From Lachnoclostridium phytofermentans (GTDB lineage: Bacteria > Bacillota > Clostridia > Lachnospirales > Lachnospiraceae), in contig NZ_JPOF01000001.1 of assembly GCF_000733755.1 (NCBI RefSeq), forward strand, positions 414,001 through 478,000: DNA of 64,000 bases, in the 5' to 3' direction. Under the pieces are notes generated by a model. That model did not search any database, was not told the origin of the DNA, and worked only from the letters and a program-made list of their open reading frames with translations. The position numbers and the translations under genes were made by a program. Shown here in pieces: positions 8,078 to 16,961 of the stretch; positions within the stretch are counted from its first letter, which is position 1; every line of letters begins with the position of its first letter.

Positions 8078-8914
8078 ATGAAGATTACAGCATTGATAGA
8101 GAATACTTCCAAGGGGGATTTATTAAATGAGCATGGGTTATGTGTGCATATCTCCTATAAGGGAAAGAACTACTTATTAGATACCGGAGCATCTGACTTA
8201 TTTATAACAAATGCAAAGACATTAAATATCGACCTAGATGAGATAGATGCAGGTATATTATCTCATGCTCATATGGACCATTCTGGTGGATATAAGGCTT
8301 TTTTTAAGTGCAATCAGAAAGCAAAAGTTTATCTTAGGAAAGAGGCAAAGGAGCAATATTATATCAAGAAACTATGGATTAAAAAGTACATTGGATTACC
8401 AGAGGATTTATTATCAGAATATCCGAACCGTTTTATTTATGTAACAGGGTATCACAAGATAGATGAGGGAGTTACACTAATCGCCCATACGACGAAAGAC
8501 TTAGAAAAGCGTGGAAAGGCAATGAATATGTACCGAAAGGTAAATAGCCATTATCAGTTAGATGATTTTTCTCATGAGCAGAGCCTGGTATTTGAAAGCG
8601 AGGAAGGACTTGTGATTCTAAATAGCTGCAGTCACGGTGGAATAGAAAATATTATAAAGGAAGTAAAAGAGGTTTTCCCTAATCAAGAGATACTAGCTGT
8701 AATAGGAGGGTTTCATCTAATGGGCTTGCTTGGACCTAACACGATGCGTCTTAGTGAGGAGGAAGTTAGGAAACTTGGAAAAGAACTTTTATCTTCTGGA
8801 GTGAAAAATATCTATACCTGTCATTGCACAGGTGATAAAGCATTCGTCTTACTAAAAGAAGAGTTAGGGGAGCAATTGCAATATTTCCATACAGGTGATA
8901 GTTTGGAGTTTTAA
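8078..8914 (+). CDS. MBL-fold metallo-hydrolase
   Basis: This 278-residue metallo-beta-lactamase-fold protein belongs to the subgroup often annotated as 7,8-dihydropterin-6-methyl-4-(beta-D-ribofuranosyl)-aminobenzene-5'-phosphate synthase-like. The first metal motif is SHAHMDHSGG (about 62-71), preceded by YLLDTGASD, the strand and turn typical of the fold. Later metal ligands fit LNSCSHGG (about 186-193) and the final CHCTGD. The protein is probably cytoplasmic. GAGG at 8069-8072 supports ATG 8078 over the in-frame start 12 bp earlier. It directly follows the SDR remnant without an obvious promoter. The substrate is unknown. Confidence 0.82.
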   Translation: MKITALIENTSKGDLLNEHGLCVHISYKGKNYLLDTGASDLFITNAKTLNIDLDEIDAGILSHAHMDHSGGYKAFFKCNQKAKVYLRKEAKEQYYIKKLWIKKYIGLPEDLLSEYPNRFIYVTGYHKIDEGVTLIAHTTKDLEKRGKAMNMYRKVNSHYQLDDFSHEQSLVFESEEGLVILNSCSHGGIENIIKEVKEVFPNQEILAVIGGFHLMGLLGPNTMRLSEEEVRKLGKELLSSGVKNIYTCHCTGDKAFVLLKEELGEQLQYFHTGDSLEF

Positions 8915-8942
8915 TTTCTTATTTTAATATAAAATATTTAAG

Positions 8943-8989
8943 AAGCAATAATTAAATTCATTCTGGTTCATTAAGTAATGCTTTTTTTT
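8943..8989 (+). terminator. weak terminator after the MBL gene
   Basis: AAGCAATAATTAA and TTAAGTAATGCTT form an imperfect stem with a 15-nt loop, followed by eight T residues in all. Confidence 0.5.
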
Positions 8990-9126
8990 CTATAAGCTGT
9001 AGTGTATAATGAGATAGCTATAGTAGGGAGATAAGCTTTATATCAATAGTTTTTCATGGAACATGGGAATAGATACGTGAAACCTTATCGTAATTGTTGT
9101 AAGTATAATTACGGAGGAAGAATAGT

Positions 9127-9660
9127 ATGGAAGTGGTGTATTTTATCCTATGCGTATTACAACCAATCTGCCTCCCTATTCCAGAGATGGTGACTGTATT
9201 ATGGGGAAGTGTTGAGATAGGTCCGATAAAAAGTTTTATTTTAGGGGTAGTTGGAGCAATTCTTGGCATCGGTGTTATGTACTGGATTGCGAAGAAAGGT
9301 TCAAATTTTCTTATTCGTAAAATGAAATGCGAGAAAAAAGTAGCGCTCTTTCAAGAGTATGTTTGTAGATATAAAATATATATCATTGGAATTTTGTTTA
9401 TTGTTCCAATTTTACCTGATGAAATAATTTGTATTGGTTCTCCTTTCGTTGGTATCAAATACTCTGTGTTTATGGGGATTGCAGTAATTTCAAAAATTAT
9501 TTCGGTTGGTATGATTGCTTTTTCAGGGCAGATTGCAAGGATTTGCTCCTTAAATAGAGTTGAGCTCATCATAATGGAACTTGTGGCATTATTTATTGTG
9601 GCTAAACTTTATACCAGAAGAGAAAAAAGGAGAGATCAGGATACTATTATGAGTAATTAG
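9127..9660 (+). CDS. VTT/DedA (TVP38/TMEM64-like) membrane protein
   Basis: This 177-residue integral membrane protein has about four hydrophobic segments. It carries the hallmarks of the VTT (SNARE-associated/DedA) domain: an N-terminal re-entrant LPIPEMVTVLWGS, then a Gly-rich helix (FILGVVGAILGIGVMYWIAKKGS). The second re-entrant element is VPILPDEIICIGSPFVGI (about 98-115). DedA/TMEM64 proteins are lipid scramblases or transporters needed for membrane homeostasis. The C-terminus is basic (TRREKRRDQD) and probably cytoplasmic. GGAGG lies ten bases before ATG. It is a single gene, and I found no convincing promoter. Confidence 0.78.
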   Translation: MEVVYFILCVLQPICLPIPEMVTVLWGSVEIGPIKSFILGVVGAILGIGVMYWIAKKGSNFLIRKMKCEKKVALFQEYVCRYKIYIIGILFIVPILPDEIICIGSPFVGIKYSVFMGIAVISKIISVGMIAFSGQIARICSLNRVELIIMELVALFIVAKLYTRREKRRDQDTIMSN

Positions 9661-9768
9661 ATCCAGCCAAGAGTAAGCAAACGAAATGCAGGGGATTGAT
9701 AACCAGTATTCATAAGGTAATAAAAAAATAAAAATACTATATAAGGTAATAAAAAATAAAAAATAACA

Positions 9769-9797
9769 TTGACAGTATTGAATTTTTGTTATATAAT
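9769..9797 (+). promoter_or_regulatory. consensus sigma-A promoter of infC-rpmI-rplT
   Basis: TTGACA at 9769-9774 and TATAAT at 9792-9797 with a 17-bp spacer match the consensus exactly, as expected for a highly expressed ribosomal operon. Confidence 0.9.
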
Positions 9798-9804
9798 ATA
9801 AAAG

Positions 9805-9978
9805 CTTTGATACGGAAAGAAAGTATCAAGCATAGCAAGTAGAGTATCCACTCTCACCCCAAGCAAGTAGGCGAACGGGTTACAATTTTCTAAAGTATAC
9901 AATGATAGAACTAGGTTCTTAGATACATTGTATCGTTTAAGAGATTTGAAAGTGGATAGCATGCTATTCACTTTTTTT
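9805..9978 (+). promoter_or_regulatory. infC/L20-type autoregulatory leader with attenuator
   Basis: The leader contains a terminator hairpin, AGTGGATAGC (9951-9960) pairing with GCTATTCACT (9963-9972) plus seven T residues. The upstream word TATCCACT (9845-9852) is complementary to AGTGGATA of the terminator's 5' arm, so it can act as antiterminator. Between them is a two-part hairpin (ATACAATG/CATTGTAT outside, AGAAC/GTTCT inside) that resembles the L20-binding mimic in Firmicutes L20 leaders. By family knowledge, excess L20 would favour termination. Confidence 0.8.
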
Positions 9979-10034
9979 ATGTTAAGGAAAAATAAACCGT
10001 AACAAGTGTTATAATCCTATGGAGGTGCAGAACT

Positions 10035-10541
10035 ATTAGCGAATTAATGATTAATGAGCAAATCAGAGACAGAGAGGTTCGTCTTATCGGAGAAGATGGA
10101 GAACAACTTGGTGTAGTGTCAGCAAAGGACGCATTGAAGATGGCGCAGGATGCAAATCTTGACTTAGTAAAGATTGCCCCTACAGCAAAGCCACCAGTAT
10201 GTAAAATTGTTGATTACGGTAAGTACCGTTATGAGCTTGCTAGAAAAGAAAAAGAAGCCAAGAAGAAGCAAAAAGTGACTGACGTGAAAGAAATCCGTTT
10301 AACGCCGAACATCGATGACAATGATTTGAGCACAAAAGCCAATCAAGCAAGAAAGTTCATCACCAAGGGGGATAAGGTTAAGGTATCTCTACGTTTCAGA
10401 GGAAGAGAGATGGCTCACATTAGCTCCGGAAGACAGATTCTCGACAGTTTTTATGAGATGCTTCAGGACGTGGCAGTTGTTGAGAAACCAGCAAAAATGG
10501 AAGGCAGAAGCATTTTTATGTTTTTGACTGAAAAACGATAG
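10035..10541 (+). CDS. infC: translation initiation factor IF-3
   Basis: IF-3 binds the 30S subunit and checks initiator tRNA and start codon. The product contains the N-domain motif (LMINEQIRDREVRLIGEDGE), the Lys-rich linker (ARKEKEAKKKQ) and the C-domain (VKEIRLTPNIDDND... KVSLRFRGREMAH). GGAGGTG at 10021-10027 lies nine bases before ATT at 10035, reading ATT-AGC-GAA-TTA-ATG, but 20 bases before the first ATG at 10047. I therefore place the start at the AUU codon (168 residues). AUU starts are conserved in infC and let IF-3 repress its own translation. The gene heads the infC-rpmI-rplT operon behind an attenuator leader. Confidence 0.93.
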   Translation: MSELMINEQIRDREVRLIGEDGEQLGVVSAKDALKMAQDANLDLVKIAPTAKPPVCKIVDYGKYRYELARKEKEAKKKQKVTDVKEIRLTPNIDDNDLSTKANQARKFITKGDKVKVSLRFRGREMAHISSGRQILDSFYEMLQDVAVVEKPAKMEGRSIFMFLTEKR

Positions 10542-10573
10542 AACAATAGGAGCACATGGTGTAACCCTATTGT
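10541..10573 (+). other. hairpin between infC and rpmI
   Basis: ACAATAGG pairs with CCTATTGT across a 16-nt loop directly after the infC stop. There is no T tract, so it is not a terminator. It may be a processing or translational control element. Confidence 0.4.
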
Positions 10574-10631
10574 CATTATAAAATCAAAGGTTAGTGCATT
10601 ATGTGCAACCGAATTTTAAGGAGGAAATATC

Positions 10632-10829
10632 ATGCCTAAATTAAAGACAAGCAAAGCTGCAGCTAAGCGTTTTAAGGTAACCGGTACAGGTAAATTAAAG
10701 AGAATGAAGGCGGGAAAACAGCATATCTTGACTAAGAAGTCCCACAAAACAAAGAGAAATCTTAGAAAAGCAACAATGATGGATCCAAGTAACGAAAAGA
10801 ACATGAAGAAGATTTTACCATATCTCTAA
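10632..10829 (+). CDS. rpmI: 50S ribosomal protein L35
   Basis: The 65-residue, strongly basic protein starts [20 protein letters not shown] and contains [16 protein letters not shown], the diagnostic L35 sequence, at normal family length. AAGGAGG stands before ATG. It is the middle gene of the infC-rpmI-rplT operon and part of the large ribosomal subunit. Confidence 0.97.
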   Translation: MPKLKTSKAAAKRFKVTGTGKLKRMKAGKQHILTKKSHKTKRNLRKATMMDPSNEKNMKKILPYL

Positions 10830-10856
10830 GATTAGGTAACAAGGAGGGAATAGACG

Positions 10857-11213
10857 ATGGCAAGAATTAAAGGCGGCTTAAACGCTAAGAAGAAGCATAA
10901 TAAAGTATTAAAGCTTGCAAAAGGTTACAGAGGTGCCAGAAGTAAGCAGTATAGAGTAGCAAAGCAGTCCGTTATGAGAGCTTTAACTTCCGCTTTCGCA
11001 GGACGTAAAGAGAGAAAGAGACAGTTCAGACAGTTATGGATTGCAAGAATCAATGCAGCTGCAAGAATGAATGGTCTTTCTTATAGCAAATTTATGTACG
11101 GCTTAAAGTTAGCTGAGGTTTCTGTTAACAGAAAAATGTTAGCTGAACTTGCTGTAAATGATGCAGAAGGCTTCAAGGCTTTAGTTGAAGTAGCAAAATC
11201 TAAATTAGCTTAA
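10857..11213 (+). CDS. rplT: 50S ribosomal protein L20
   Basis: The 118-residue product has the standard L20 start ([20 protein letters not shown]) and core ([40 protein letters not shown]). L20 binds 23S rRNA early in 50S assembly and is the known repressor of this operon in Firmicutes, acting through the leader. AAGGAGGG precedes ATG, and a strong terminator follows. Confidence 0.97.
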   Translation: MARIKGGLNAKKKHNKVLKLAKGYRGARSKQYRVAKQSVMRALTSAFAGRKERKRQFRQLWIARINAAARMNGLSYSKFMYGLKLAEVSVNRKMLAELAVNDAEGFKALVEVAKSKLA

Positions 11214-11239
11214 TACACTTCGGTGATTTTATAGAGCAG

Positions 11240-11294
11240 GAGCATTTACAAGATAACTTTCATAGTTATGTTGTAAATGCTTCTTCTTTTTTTT
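11240..11294 (+). terminator. terminator of infC-rpmI-rplT
   Basis: AGCATTTACAA pairs with TTGTAAATGCT, with an inner ATAACT/AGTTAT stem, followed by a T-rich tract (TTCTTCTTTTTTTT). Confidence 0.9.
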
Positions 11295-11475
11295 GTGTAT
11301 TAAGTTTCTTTGAGAAATGTTTACTCATATCTCCAACAAAAATACAAATACAGATAGTGTAAGATGCTTTCACGGAATTAATTGGCAACATTATGTTGTT
11401 GGAACAGTAATCATGTTTCTGTTTTCTCTTATTACCATGTATGATTTTTATAATCAGCAAATGATATGACACAAA

Positions 11476-11504
11476 TTGACATTTATGTTATAAAATAGTA
11501 TATT
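11476..11504 (+). promoter_or_regulatory. promoter of the zinc-ribbon membrane protein gene
   Basis: TTGACA at 11476-11481 and TATATT at 11499-11504 are spaced by 17 bp. The rest of 11295-11475 holds nothing I can name. Confidence 0.75.
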
Positions 11505-11546
11505 ATCACTGTAGCGTATAATAAAAAATGGAAATGAGGGAATTCT

Positions 11547-14141
11547 ATGTATTGTCAACATTGTGGGAAATTCACAGAGAATGTCGATGGGGTCTGTGAA
11601 ACGTGCCGTGATACCTTAGAGGCAACAAATGAAATGATAAAAGAATCACGGGATTTAGCGGATAACACACAAGAACCAAAAGTAATGATAGTGGAAAAAC
11701 AAGAGGAGAAAGAGGTAACAGAAGAAGAGATAACAAAAAAAGAATTAACAGAAGAAATATTATCAGCGAAGCAAGAGATTTTCGTAGAGACACAAGAATC
11801 AGTAATAGAAGAGAAATTAAGTGAAAATGAATCATCCAAAGAGGAAGAGAAGCAAGGCGAAAATAATACAAGTCTAAAAAAAGCTCTCTCTCCAAGTTTA
11901 AAAAATTTCCAACAATTTGGAATCCAGAAGTTAAATGATTTCGTAAAAGGTACTGGAAAAGAAATGATAAGTGTTTCAACGATAAAAGAATCAGCGTTTT
12001 TACTTGTTGCAACATTAATCTTATCAACATTATTATCGGTGGTTATAGCAATTATCGCGAATCTCATATTAAAGAATCAGATCAATTTATTGTGGGGTCA
12101 GATGGTAGGTTCCTATGTGGAAGACTCAAAAGGAGGATTCCTAACCTTTTATCGACTTTTACGAATGTCATATTTACATACGTTAAGATTATCTGTGTCG
12201 ACGATGGGCGGAAGTGTAGTATTAGGTATGAATGTACATATTTTGATATTAACATTGATTCCATTTGCATCAATGTTTATCGCTTGGAAACTGTTAAGTC
12301 ATCAGTCGATAAGGTCCTCCTTAAAATTTTTATTTTCTGAGGAACCTGTTTTTAAAACTAAAAAAGTATTACCAATAACACTGAATTTTAGCTTGGTTTT
12401 AGCTATATTATACTTTGCAACATCCTTCATCCGGGTGAATGTAGCGAAGAACGAATTATTTGCAATGAAATTATCCTATGGCGCACTGAGCTCCATTTTT
12501 GGAACAATCTTGGTTACCTTAATATCGTGTTACATCATTACTGGAATCTTAAAACTAAGAGATAGAAAAATACTGACAGCAGGAAGTGTTTTGTGGAGCT
12601 TAAAGCAATATTATATGAAATACAGTATTGGGGTTATCGTGGTATCTATCTTAATTATTCTGATAACTGTAATACGTTCTAATATGTGGAAACAAATAGG
12701 GACTGTTTTGCTTTCTCTACCGAATATATTTCTTATTGCAGCAAATTCATTATCTTTTGGTGGAATTCAGACAATTAACAGAGGAGAGGTAGATACCTTA
12801 AGAAGCTCATTAAGTGGAGTTCAAGTTGTATGTTCTATTTTATTGGCACTTACATGGTGTATTTTCCTTTGGTATCTGCTCTATCAGACTTATCTAAAAT
12901 TCGACAAATCGAATAAGAAGAATTACATAATAAATGTTGGAATCTTGTCTGGAATTATCCTAGTAATACAATTTGCTTTTTATTATATCTCAAAAGTGAG
13001 TATATCACTAAGCATGTTGGGAGAGGCAGAGGTAGGAGTAGGAATTAAAGTAAATATTCTCTTAAGTTTATTCGTACTGGTTCTAGTATCCGTAGGAGCT
13101 GCAGCTTGTGCTTATTACTTCCCGAATTTGCTTTATAAAAAGGGCAGTAAAGAGGAAGTATTATTAGTTGGAACATGGAAGCATCTTAATATGTCAGTAC
13201 TGATAGCATTATCGATCCTTGTATGTCTTACATTTCTTGTAATGACGAAGAAGCAATCTGGCTCTGTGGAAAGTGGCTCTTTTACTGGAAAAGAGAACTA
13301 TTCCAAAGAAGAAGCTTACACCATGATAGACCCGGAAAATATCGATGTTTTTTCCGACGGATTCGTATTTCGTGATTATAGCAGAATATACGCTTACCAA
13401 AAAGGTAAGGTGAAAAAAATTAGTCTTGATGAGGAATCATATTTTAGCGATTCTGATTATCATTTCTCCAAGACATCCGAACGCATATTAAAAGTTAGTC
13501 AGAATAGTGCTATGTTATTAGATAGTAAAGGGAAAGAGCTATATAAGCAAAAGGTCAGCTTTGATCAATTACTTTGTGCTACCACTGAATTTGATAAACT
13601 AGTGTTTTTAGTAGATGGAGATGTCACGTTATATGATAAAAAAGAGAATAATTTTACTGTATTAGATGGTATAACGAATTATGAATATGCCGATTTTTAT
13701 TTCGACGAATCAGATGAGAATCTGTATCTAGTGGATAGTTCTATCCGTAGCTACAATCTTAAGTCAAAAACTATGGAAGTAGTGAAGGAACAGACACCAG
13801 AATATATACTAGATTCTAAAGATGATTTCACAGCAAAACTTTATTTGGTGGATGCAGGTAAATTAGTTTCACCGGTTGGAGATACCAAGATCAGATATTA
13901 TGTTAGAAATATGATAAGAGAGTATGAATCCTATTGCGTCATTATAGAAAATGGGAAGGAAAGCCCTGTTCCCCTTCCAGATATGGTCTCTGCAGAAGCA
14001 ATCAATAGGGAAGGAACTAAGTTTTTAGTGACCTTTACTGAGTATGGGGATTACTACCTCTATGATGCAGAGAAAGCAGAATTGACGAATATCTCCACTC
14101 AGATTCGCTATCTAACATCAAACAAAAAAGTTGAGGGGTAA
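11547..14141 (+). CDS. zinc-ribbon polytopic membrane protein with extracytoplasmic repeat domain
   Basis: I do not recognise a named family. The 864-residue product starts with a zinc ribbon (Cys3, 6, 17, 20). A Glu/Lys-rich low-complexity segment follows (about 25-110), then about nine hydrophobic segments between 145 and 565. The C-terminal half (about 590-860) contains short beta-rich repeats of the form 'YDKKENNFTVLDG', 'SYNLKSKTMEVV' and 'YLYDAEKAELTNIS', suggesting a beta-propeller outside the membrane. The shape suggests an envelope sensor or transport-associated protein. AGGGA precedes ATG. The next gene, a membrane-anchored lipoprotein, starts 52 bp downstream and is probably cotranscribed. 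Confidence 0.7.
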   Translation: MYCQHCGKFTENVDGVCETCRDTLEATNEMIKESRDLADNTQEPKVMIVEKQEEKEVTEEEITKKELTEEILSAKQEIFVETQESVIEEKLSENESSKEEEKQGENNTSLKKALSPSLKNFQQFGIQKLNDFVKGTGKEMISVSTIKESAFLLVATLILSTLLSVVIAIIANLILKNQINLLWGQMVGSYVEDSKGGFLTFYRLLRMSYLHTLRLSVSTMGGSVVLGMNVHILILTLIPFASMFIAWKLLSHQSIRSSLKFLFSEEPVFKTKKVLPITLNFSLVLAILYFATSFIRVNVAKNELFAMKLSYGALSSIFGTILVTLISCYIITGILKLRDRKILTAGSVLWSLKQYYMKYSIGVIVVSILIILITVIRSNMWKQIGTVLLSLPNIFLIAANSLSFGGIQTINRGEVDTLRSSLSGVQVVCSILLALTWCIFLWYLLYQTYLKFDKSNKKNYIINVGILSGIILVIQFAFYYISKVSISLSMLGEAEVGVGIKVNILLSLFVLVLVSVGAAACAYYFPNLLYKKGSKEEVLLVGTWKHLNMSVLIALSILVCLTFLVMTKKQSGSVESGSFTGKENYSKEEAYTMIDPENIDVFSDGFVFRDYSRIYAYQKGKVKKISLDEESYFSDSDYHFSKTSERILKVSQNSAMLLDSKGKELYKQKVSFDQLLCATTEFDKLVFLVDGDVTLYDKKENNFTVLDGITNYEYADFYFDESDENLYLVDSSIRSYNLKSKTMEVVKEQTPEYILDSKDDFTAKLYLVDAGKLVSPVGDTKIRYYVRNMIREYESYCVIIENGKESPVPLPDMVSAEAINREGTKFLVTFTEYGDYYLYDAEKAELTNISTQIRYLTSNKKVEG

Positions 14142-14171
14142 GTTGGAAAGAATATATTTCTTTCCAACTTT
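14142..14171 (+). other. possible attenuator hairpin between the two envelope genes
   Basis: GTTGGAAAGAA pairs with TTCTTTCCAAC around a short AT loop, followed by only TTT. The stem lies between the upstream stop and the lipoprotein's AAAGGGG, so it may tune readthrough without stopping it. Confidence 0.4.
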
Positions 14172-14193
14172 AGAAAGGGGCATTGATATCAAT

Positions 14194-16002
14194 ATGAAAA
14201 AAATACAATTGTTTTTAGTATCTCTATTTTGTATGCTTGTGCTTTCTGCCTGTGGTGCTGAAATCACAACAACGACGAATATCAATAAAGATGGTTCTGG
14301 AGAGCTTATCGTAACTGCGGTAGCTTCCTCTTCCGAAGCAGAGTACCTGAATGGTGGTTTTGATGCATTAAATCAATTATTGCTAGATAAGGCACCTGAA
14401 GGGCTTGAGCTATCTGTAGTTTATGATGAAACCAATTCTGATTATACGTATTCTTATAAAATAGCATTTAAGGATTCAAATGACTATAATAATAAGATAG
14501 CTACACTGTTTGGAACCCAAGGTCTCGCAGAATTTACAGATACTTCCGATTATTTTACACATAAGATAATATATAAGGATTTAACCGATAAAGCACTTTT
14601 TATTGGTTGGGCTTTAAATGCTATTGATGAATCAGGAATTTGCAGTTATGATTCTTCTGAGATATATTCCTGGGGTTATCGTTATTTAAATTACGATGGA
14701 GAAGAAGTTTACTCTGGATATCAGGAACCTACCATGGAGAAGACGACAACTGTAGGTGTATCAAAGGTTAAGTGTTTTTCGGAGTATGATATTAATTCCA
14801 ATGCAAGAAAGACATTAGAAATATACCTAAATACTGAGGATCTCGTAGGGATAAAAGAAGATGATATACTTTCCTATTTTAAAAAATTTGATCAAAATGT
14901 AGAATACAATGCTACAACAGGTACGATAACTTATCGTTTGGATAATCTTGAAAAGATAAATCAATTCTTATTATCCGTTATGAATTCAGACGGAGAAAAT
15001 GATGTGTCAGAGCCACCGGTTAAGTTATCAGTTACGGATTCTTCTATTTTTGCTTTCTCTTATGAGTTAGAGGAATATTATAACCTTGGTAATCTTTTTA
15101 AAGCATTAAGGATGGATACCGATTATATTGATGTGTATTTGTCAGTGCCAGAAAATCTTAACTATGACTGGTATGATTTTACTTCTTACCAGGCTGCTAG
15201 TGAGGTAGCGGATGCAAAATATAATTATCAAGGTGCCTGTTATTATGATAGTTCTTTTAGCAGTAACTTTGAAGCAGAGCAGTCTGTTATGGTTAAGGAT
15301 ATTGATGTCAAATGTATCCTAGAAGATGATATGTCCGGAAAGCTAACAACTGAGTTTTCTTTTTTACCAAATGGCTGTGACATTGATGAGGCGAAATGTA
15401 AAGAGTTTTATAAAGACCTAGATCAGGAGATAGCTTATCAAGAGCAAGGAGACGCTGTGGTAGTTACCTTTACCAAGAAATTCGATAAAGGGGAAAGTTA
15501 TAGTGATAAATCTAACGTTTTGCAGGTGAAGGAGTCTTCTCTTTCTAACCGTAAAACTAAGGTTTATACTTTTGATCATGTGTTTATGTTATCGGGCTTA
15601 GTTCCAATGGATGATTGTGAAGTTAATTATAAGATAATGGTTCCAGATTCTCTAAAGGTAACGTACTACCATTCCAACGAGAAAGTTCTTACAGGAAAAG
15701 AAACGGAAAGAATTCAGAAGAATGGATATTATACAGAAAGTATATCAACCTATGGAGGAACTGTTTCGGTCTCGGTAGCAATAGAAAAAGCGAATGTATT
15801 GTTTTATGTTATCGTAGTTGTTATCGTCGTGGCATTAGTGGGAGCTGCTGGGGTAATAATATTTTTATTTCTTAGAAAAAATAAAGCCAGAAAAGTAGGA
15901 ATGGTGAAATCTGTAACTTCTATGGAAACTGTTAGTTCAGAGGAAATTGCTACTTCAAAGGAAACTACGAATCCTCAAGCAGAAGCTAAGGAAAATGAAT
16001 AG
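14194..16002 (+). CDS. LppM-like lipoprotein with C-terminal membrane anchor
   Basis: The 602-residue product starts with a lipoprotein signal (KKIQLFLVSLFCMLVLSACG). The N-terminal domain (EITTTTNINKDGSGELIVTA, about 20-140) resembles the LppM/DUF3153 fold, and similar beta-rich stretches recur near 185-280 and 385-530. A hydrophobic segment (YVIVVVIVVALVGAAGVIIF, about 550-575) and a basic tail follow, so it may be anchored at both ends. The function is unknown. The conserved Thr-rich start after the lipid Cys is typical of Clostridia 'IDEAL-like' lipoproteins annotated only as hypothetical. AAAGGGG about 13 bases upstream is the best ribosome binding site. It is probably operonic with the zinc-ribbon gene upstream. 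Confidence 0.7.
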   Translation: MKKIQLFLVSLFCMLVLSACGAEITTTTNINKDGSGELIVTAVASSSEAEYLNGGFDALNQLLLDKAPEGLELSVVYDETNSDYTYSYKIAFKDSNDYNNKIATLFGTQGLAEFTDTSDYFTHKIIYKDLTDKALFIGWALNAIDESGICSYDSSEIYSWGYRYLNYDGEEVYSGYQEPTMEKTTTVGVSKVKCFSEYDINSNARKTLEIYLNTEDLVGIKEDDILSYFKKFDQNVEYNATTGTITYRLDNLEKINQFLLSVMNSDGENDVSEPPVKLSVTDSSIFAFSYELEEYYNLGNLFKALRMDTDYIDVYLSVPENLNYDWYDFTSYQAASEVADAKYNYQGACYYDSSFSSNFEAEQSVMVKDIDVKCILEDDMSGKLTTEFSFLPNGCDIDEAKCKEFYKDLDQEIAYQEQGDAVVVTFTKKFDKGESYSDKSNVLQVKESSLSNRKTKVYTFDHVFMLSGLVPMDDCEVNYKIMVPDSLKVTYYHSNEKVLTGKETERIQKNGYYTESISTYGGTVSVSVAIEKANVLFYVIVVVIVVALVGAAGVIIFLFLRKNKARKVGMVKSVTSMETVSSEEIATSKETTNPQAEAKENE

Positions 16003-16081
16003 GGCAAATCTCATCTACTTATCATGTAGTTTAGGATGAGAAGTTCTAGGAAAGAGAATAATTTGTAGGTTTAATACAATT

Positions 16082-16154
16082 AGCGAGGACATCTTGATAC
16101 TTCTATAAGAGGCAAATATGCTTCCTATGAAATCAAGAGTGTTCTCGCTTTTTA
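16082..16154 (+). terminator. terminator after the LppM-like lipoprotein gene
   Basis: AGCGAGGACA...TTGAT pairs with ATCAA...TGTTCTCGCT over a long internal loop, followed by TTTTT. The stem closes with seven or more pairs at its base. Confidence 0.75.
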
Positions 16155-16176
16155 ATGATTCTAATAGAATTCTAAC

Positions 16177-16205
16177 TTGCAAGAAAAGGGGTGCTGTAAT
16201 AATAT
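16177..16205 (+). promoter_or_regulatory. promoter of the LiaF/LiaG-like pair
   Basis: TTGCAA at 16177-16182 and TAATAT at 16200-16205 have a 17-bp spacer, 88 bp before the LiaF-like start. Confidence 0.55.
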
Positions 16206-16292
16206 GATTACATAAGAAGAGAGATCGTGTCAGGCGAAGGGAAAACAGATTCATGAAGTAATTGCCTGAAAATAATAAGGAGGAGGTTTGTT

Positions 16293-16961
16293 ATGCGGCA
16301 TCGGATATCGAATGTATTATGGGGCTTATTTTGGATGGCTCTTGGTGTTATAATTGCAGGAAATGTGTTTCACTGGTGGGATGTATCATTATTTTTCCCA
16401 GGATGGTGGACCTTGTTTTTAATCGTTCCTTGTGGTATCTCAATCATCAGTAATGGATTTGGAGGATTTTCTCTCATTGGTCTGGTAGTTGGTATTATGT
16501 TACTGTTAAACAGTCAGGGTATTTTCTTAGCAGATACCGTAAGAAAGCTTATTGTTCCTGTTGTTTTAATTATTATCGGACTTAATATTTTAGTACGTAC
16601 TGCATTTAATGGAAGCAGCAAAGTGAAGATACCGATACCAAAAGAATGTAGTTATGCAGCTACCTTTAGTGGGAATACGGTGCAATTTTCAAACCAACGA
16701 TTTCAAGGAGCAGAGTTAAATTCTATCTTTGGAGGCGTTAAACTTGATTTAAGAAGTGCTATTATTGAGGAGAATGTTTGTATTGATGCAACCTCAATCT
16801 TTGGTGGTATTGATATTTATGTTCCAGAAAATATTCGTGTTAAGGTATCTTCCAGCTCCTTCTTCGGTGGAGTAAGTAATCACCGCAGACGAGTATCAGG
16901 AGAAGTACCAACAATCTATATTAATGCGACTTGTATGTTTGGAGGTGTAGATATCCGATGA
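16293..16961 (+). CDS. LiaF-like envelope-stress membrane protein
   Basis: The 222-residue product has an N-terminal set of about three or four membrane helices (VLWGLFWMALGVIIAGNVF, WWTLFLIVPCGISII, SLIGLVVGIMLLL, LIVPVVLIIIGLNILV). It ends in a C-terminal LiaF-type beta domain with repeated FGG turns (NSIFGGVKLDLR, SIFGGIDIYVPENI, SFFGGV, CMFGGVDIR). In B. subtilis LiaF inhibits the LiaRS two-component system that senses cell-wall antibiotics. Here no LiaRS genes are adjacent. GGAGGAGG precedes ATG. The stop overlaps the next start as ATGA, so the two are translationally coupled. Confidence 0.82.
   Translation: MRHRISNVLWGLFWMALGVIIAGNVFHWWDVSLFFPGWWTLFLIVPCGISIISNGFGGFSLIGLVVGIMLLLNSQGIFLADTVRKLIVPVVLIIIGLNILVRTAFNGSSKVKIPIPKECSYAATFSGNTVQFSNQRFQGAELNSIFGGVKLDLRSAIIEENVCIDATSIFGGIDIYVPENIRVKVSSSSFFGGVSNHRRRVSGEVPTIYINATCMFGGVDIR

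Noticed and set aside
11555-12067. Long minus-strand frames in the zinc-ribbon protein gene
   Set aside because: They mirror the Glu/Lys-rich low-complexity coding segment as Ser/Phe/Leu-rich shadows, without ribosome binding sites.
16931-16957. Upstream ATG for the DUF4097 protein
   Set aside because: It lies inside the LiaF-like gene without its own site. ATG 16958 has GGAGGTG and overlaps the stop as ATGA.
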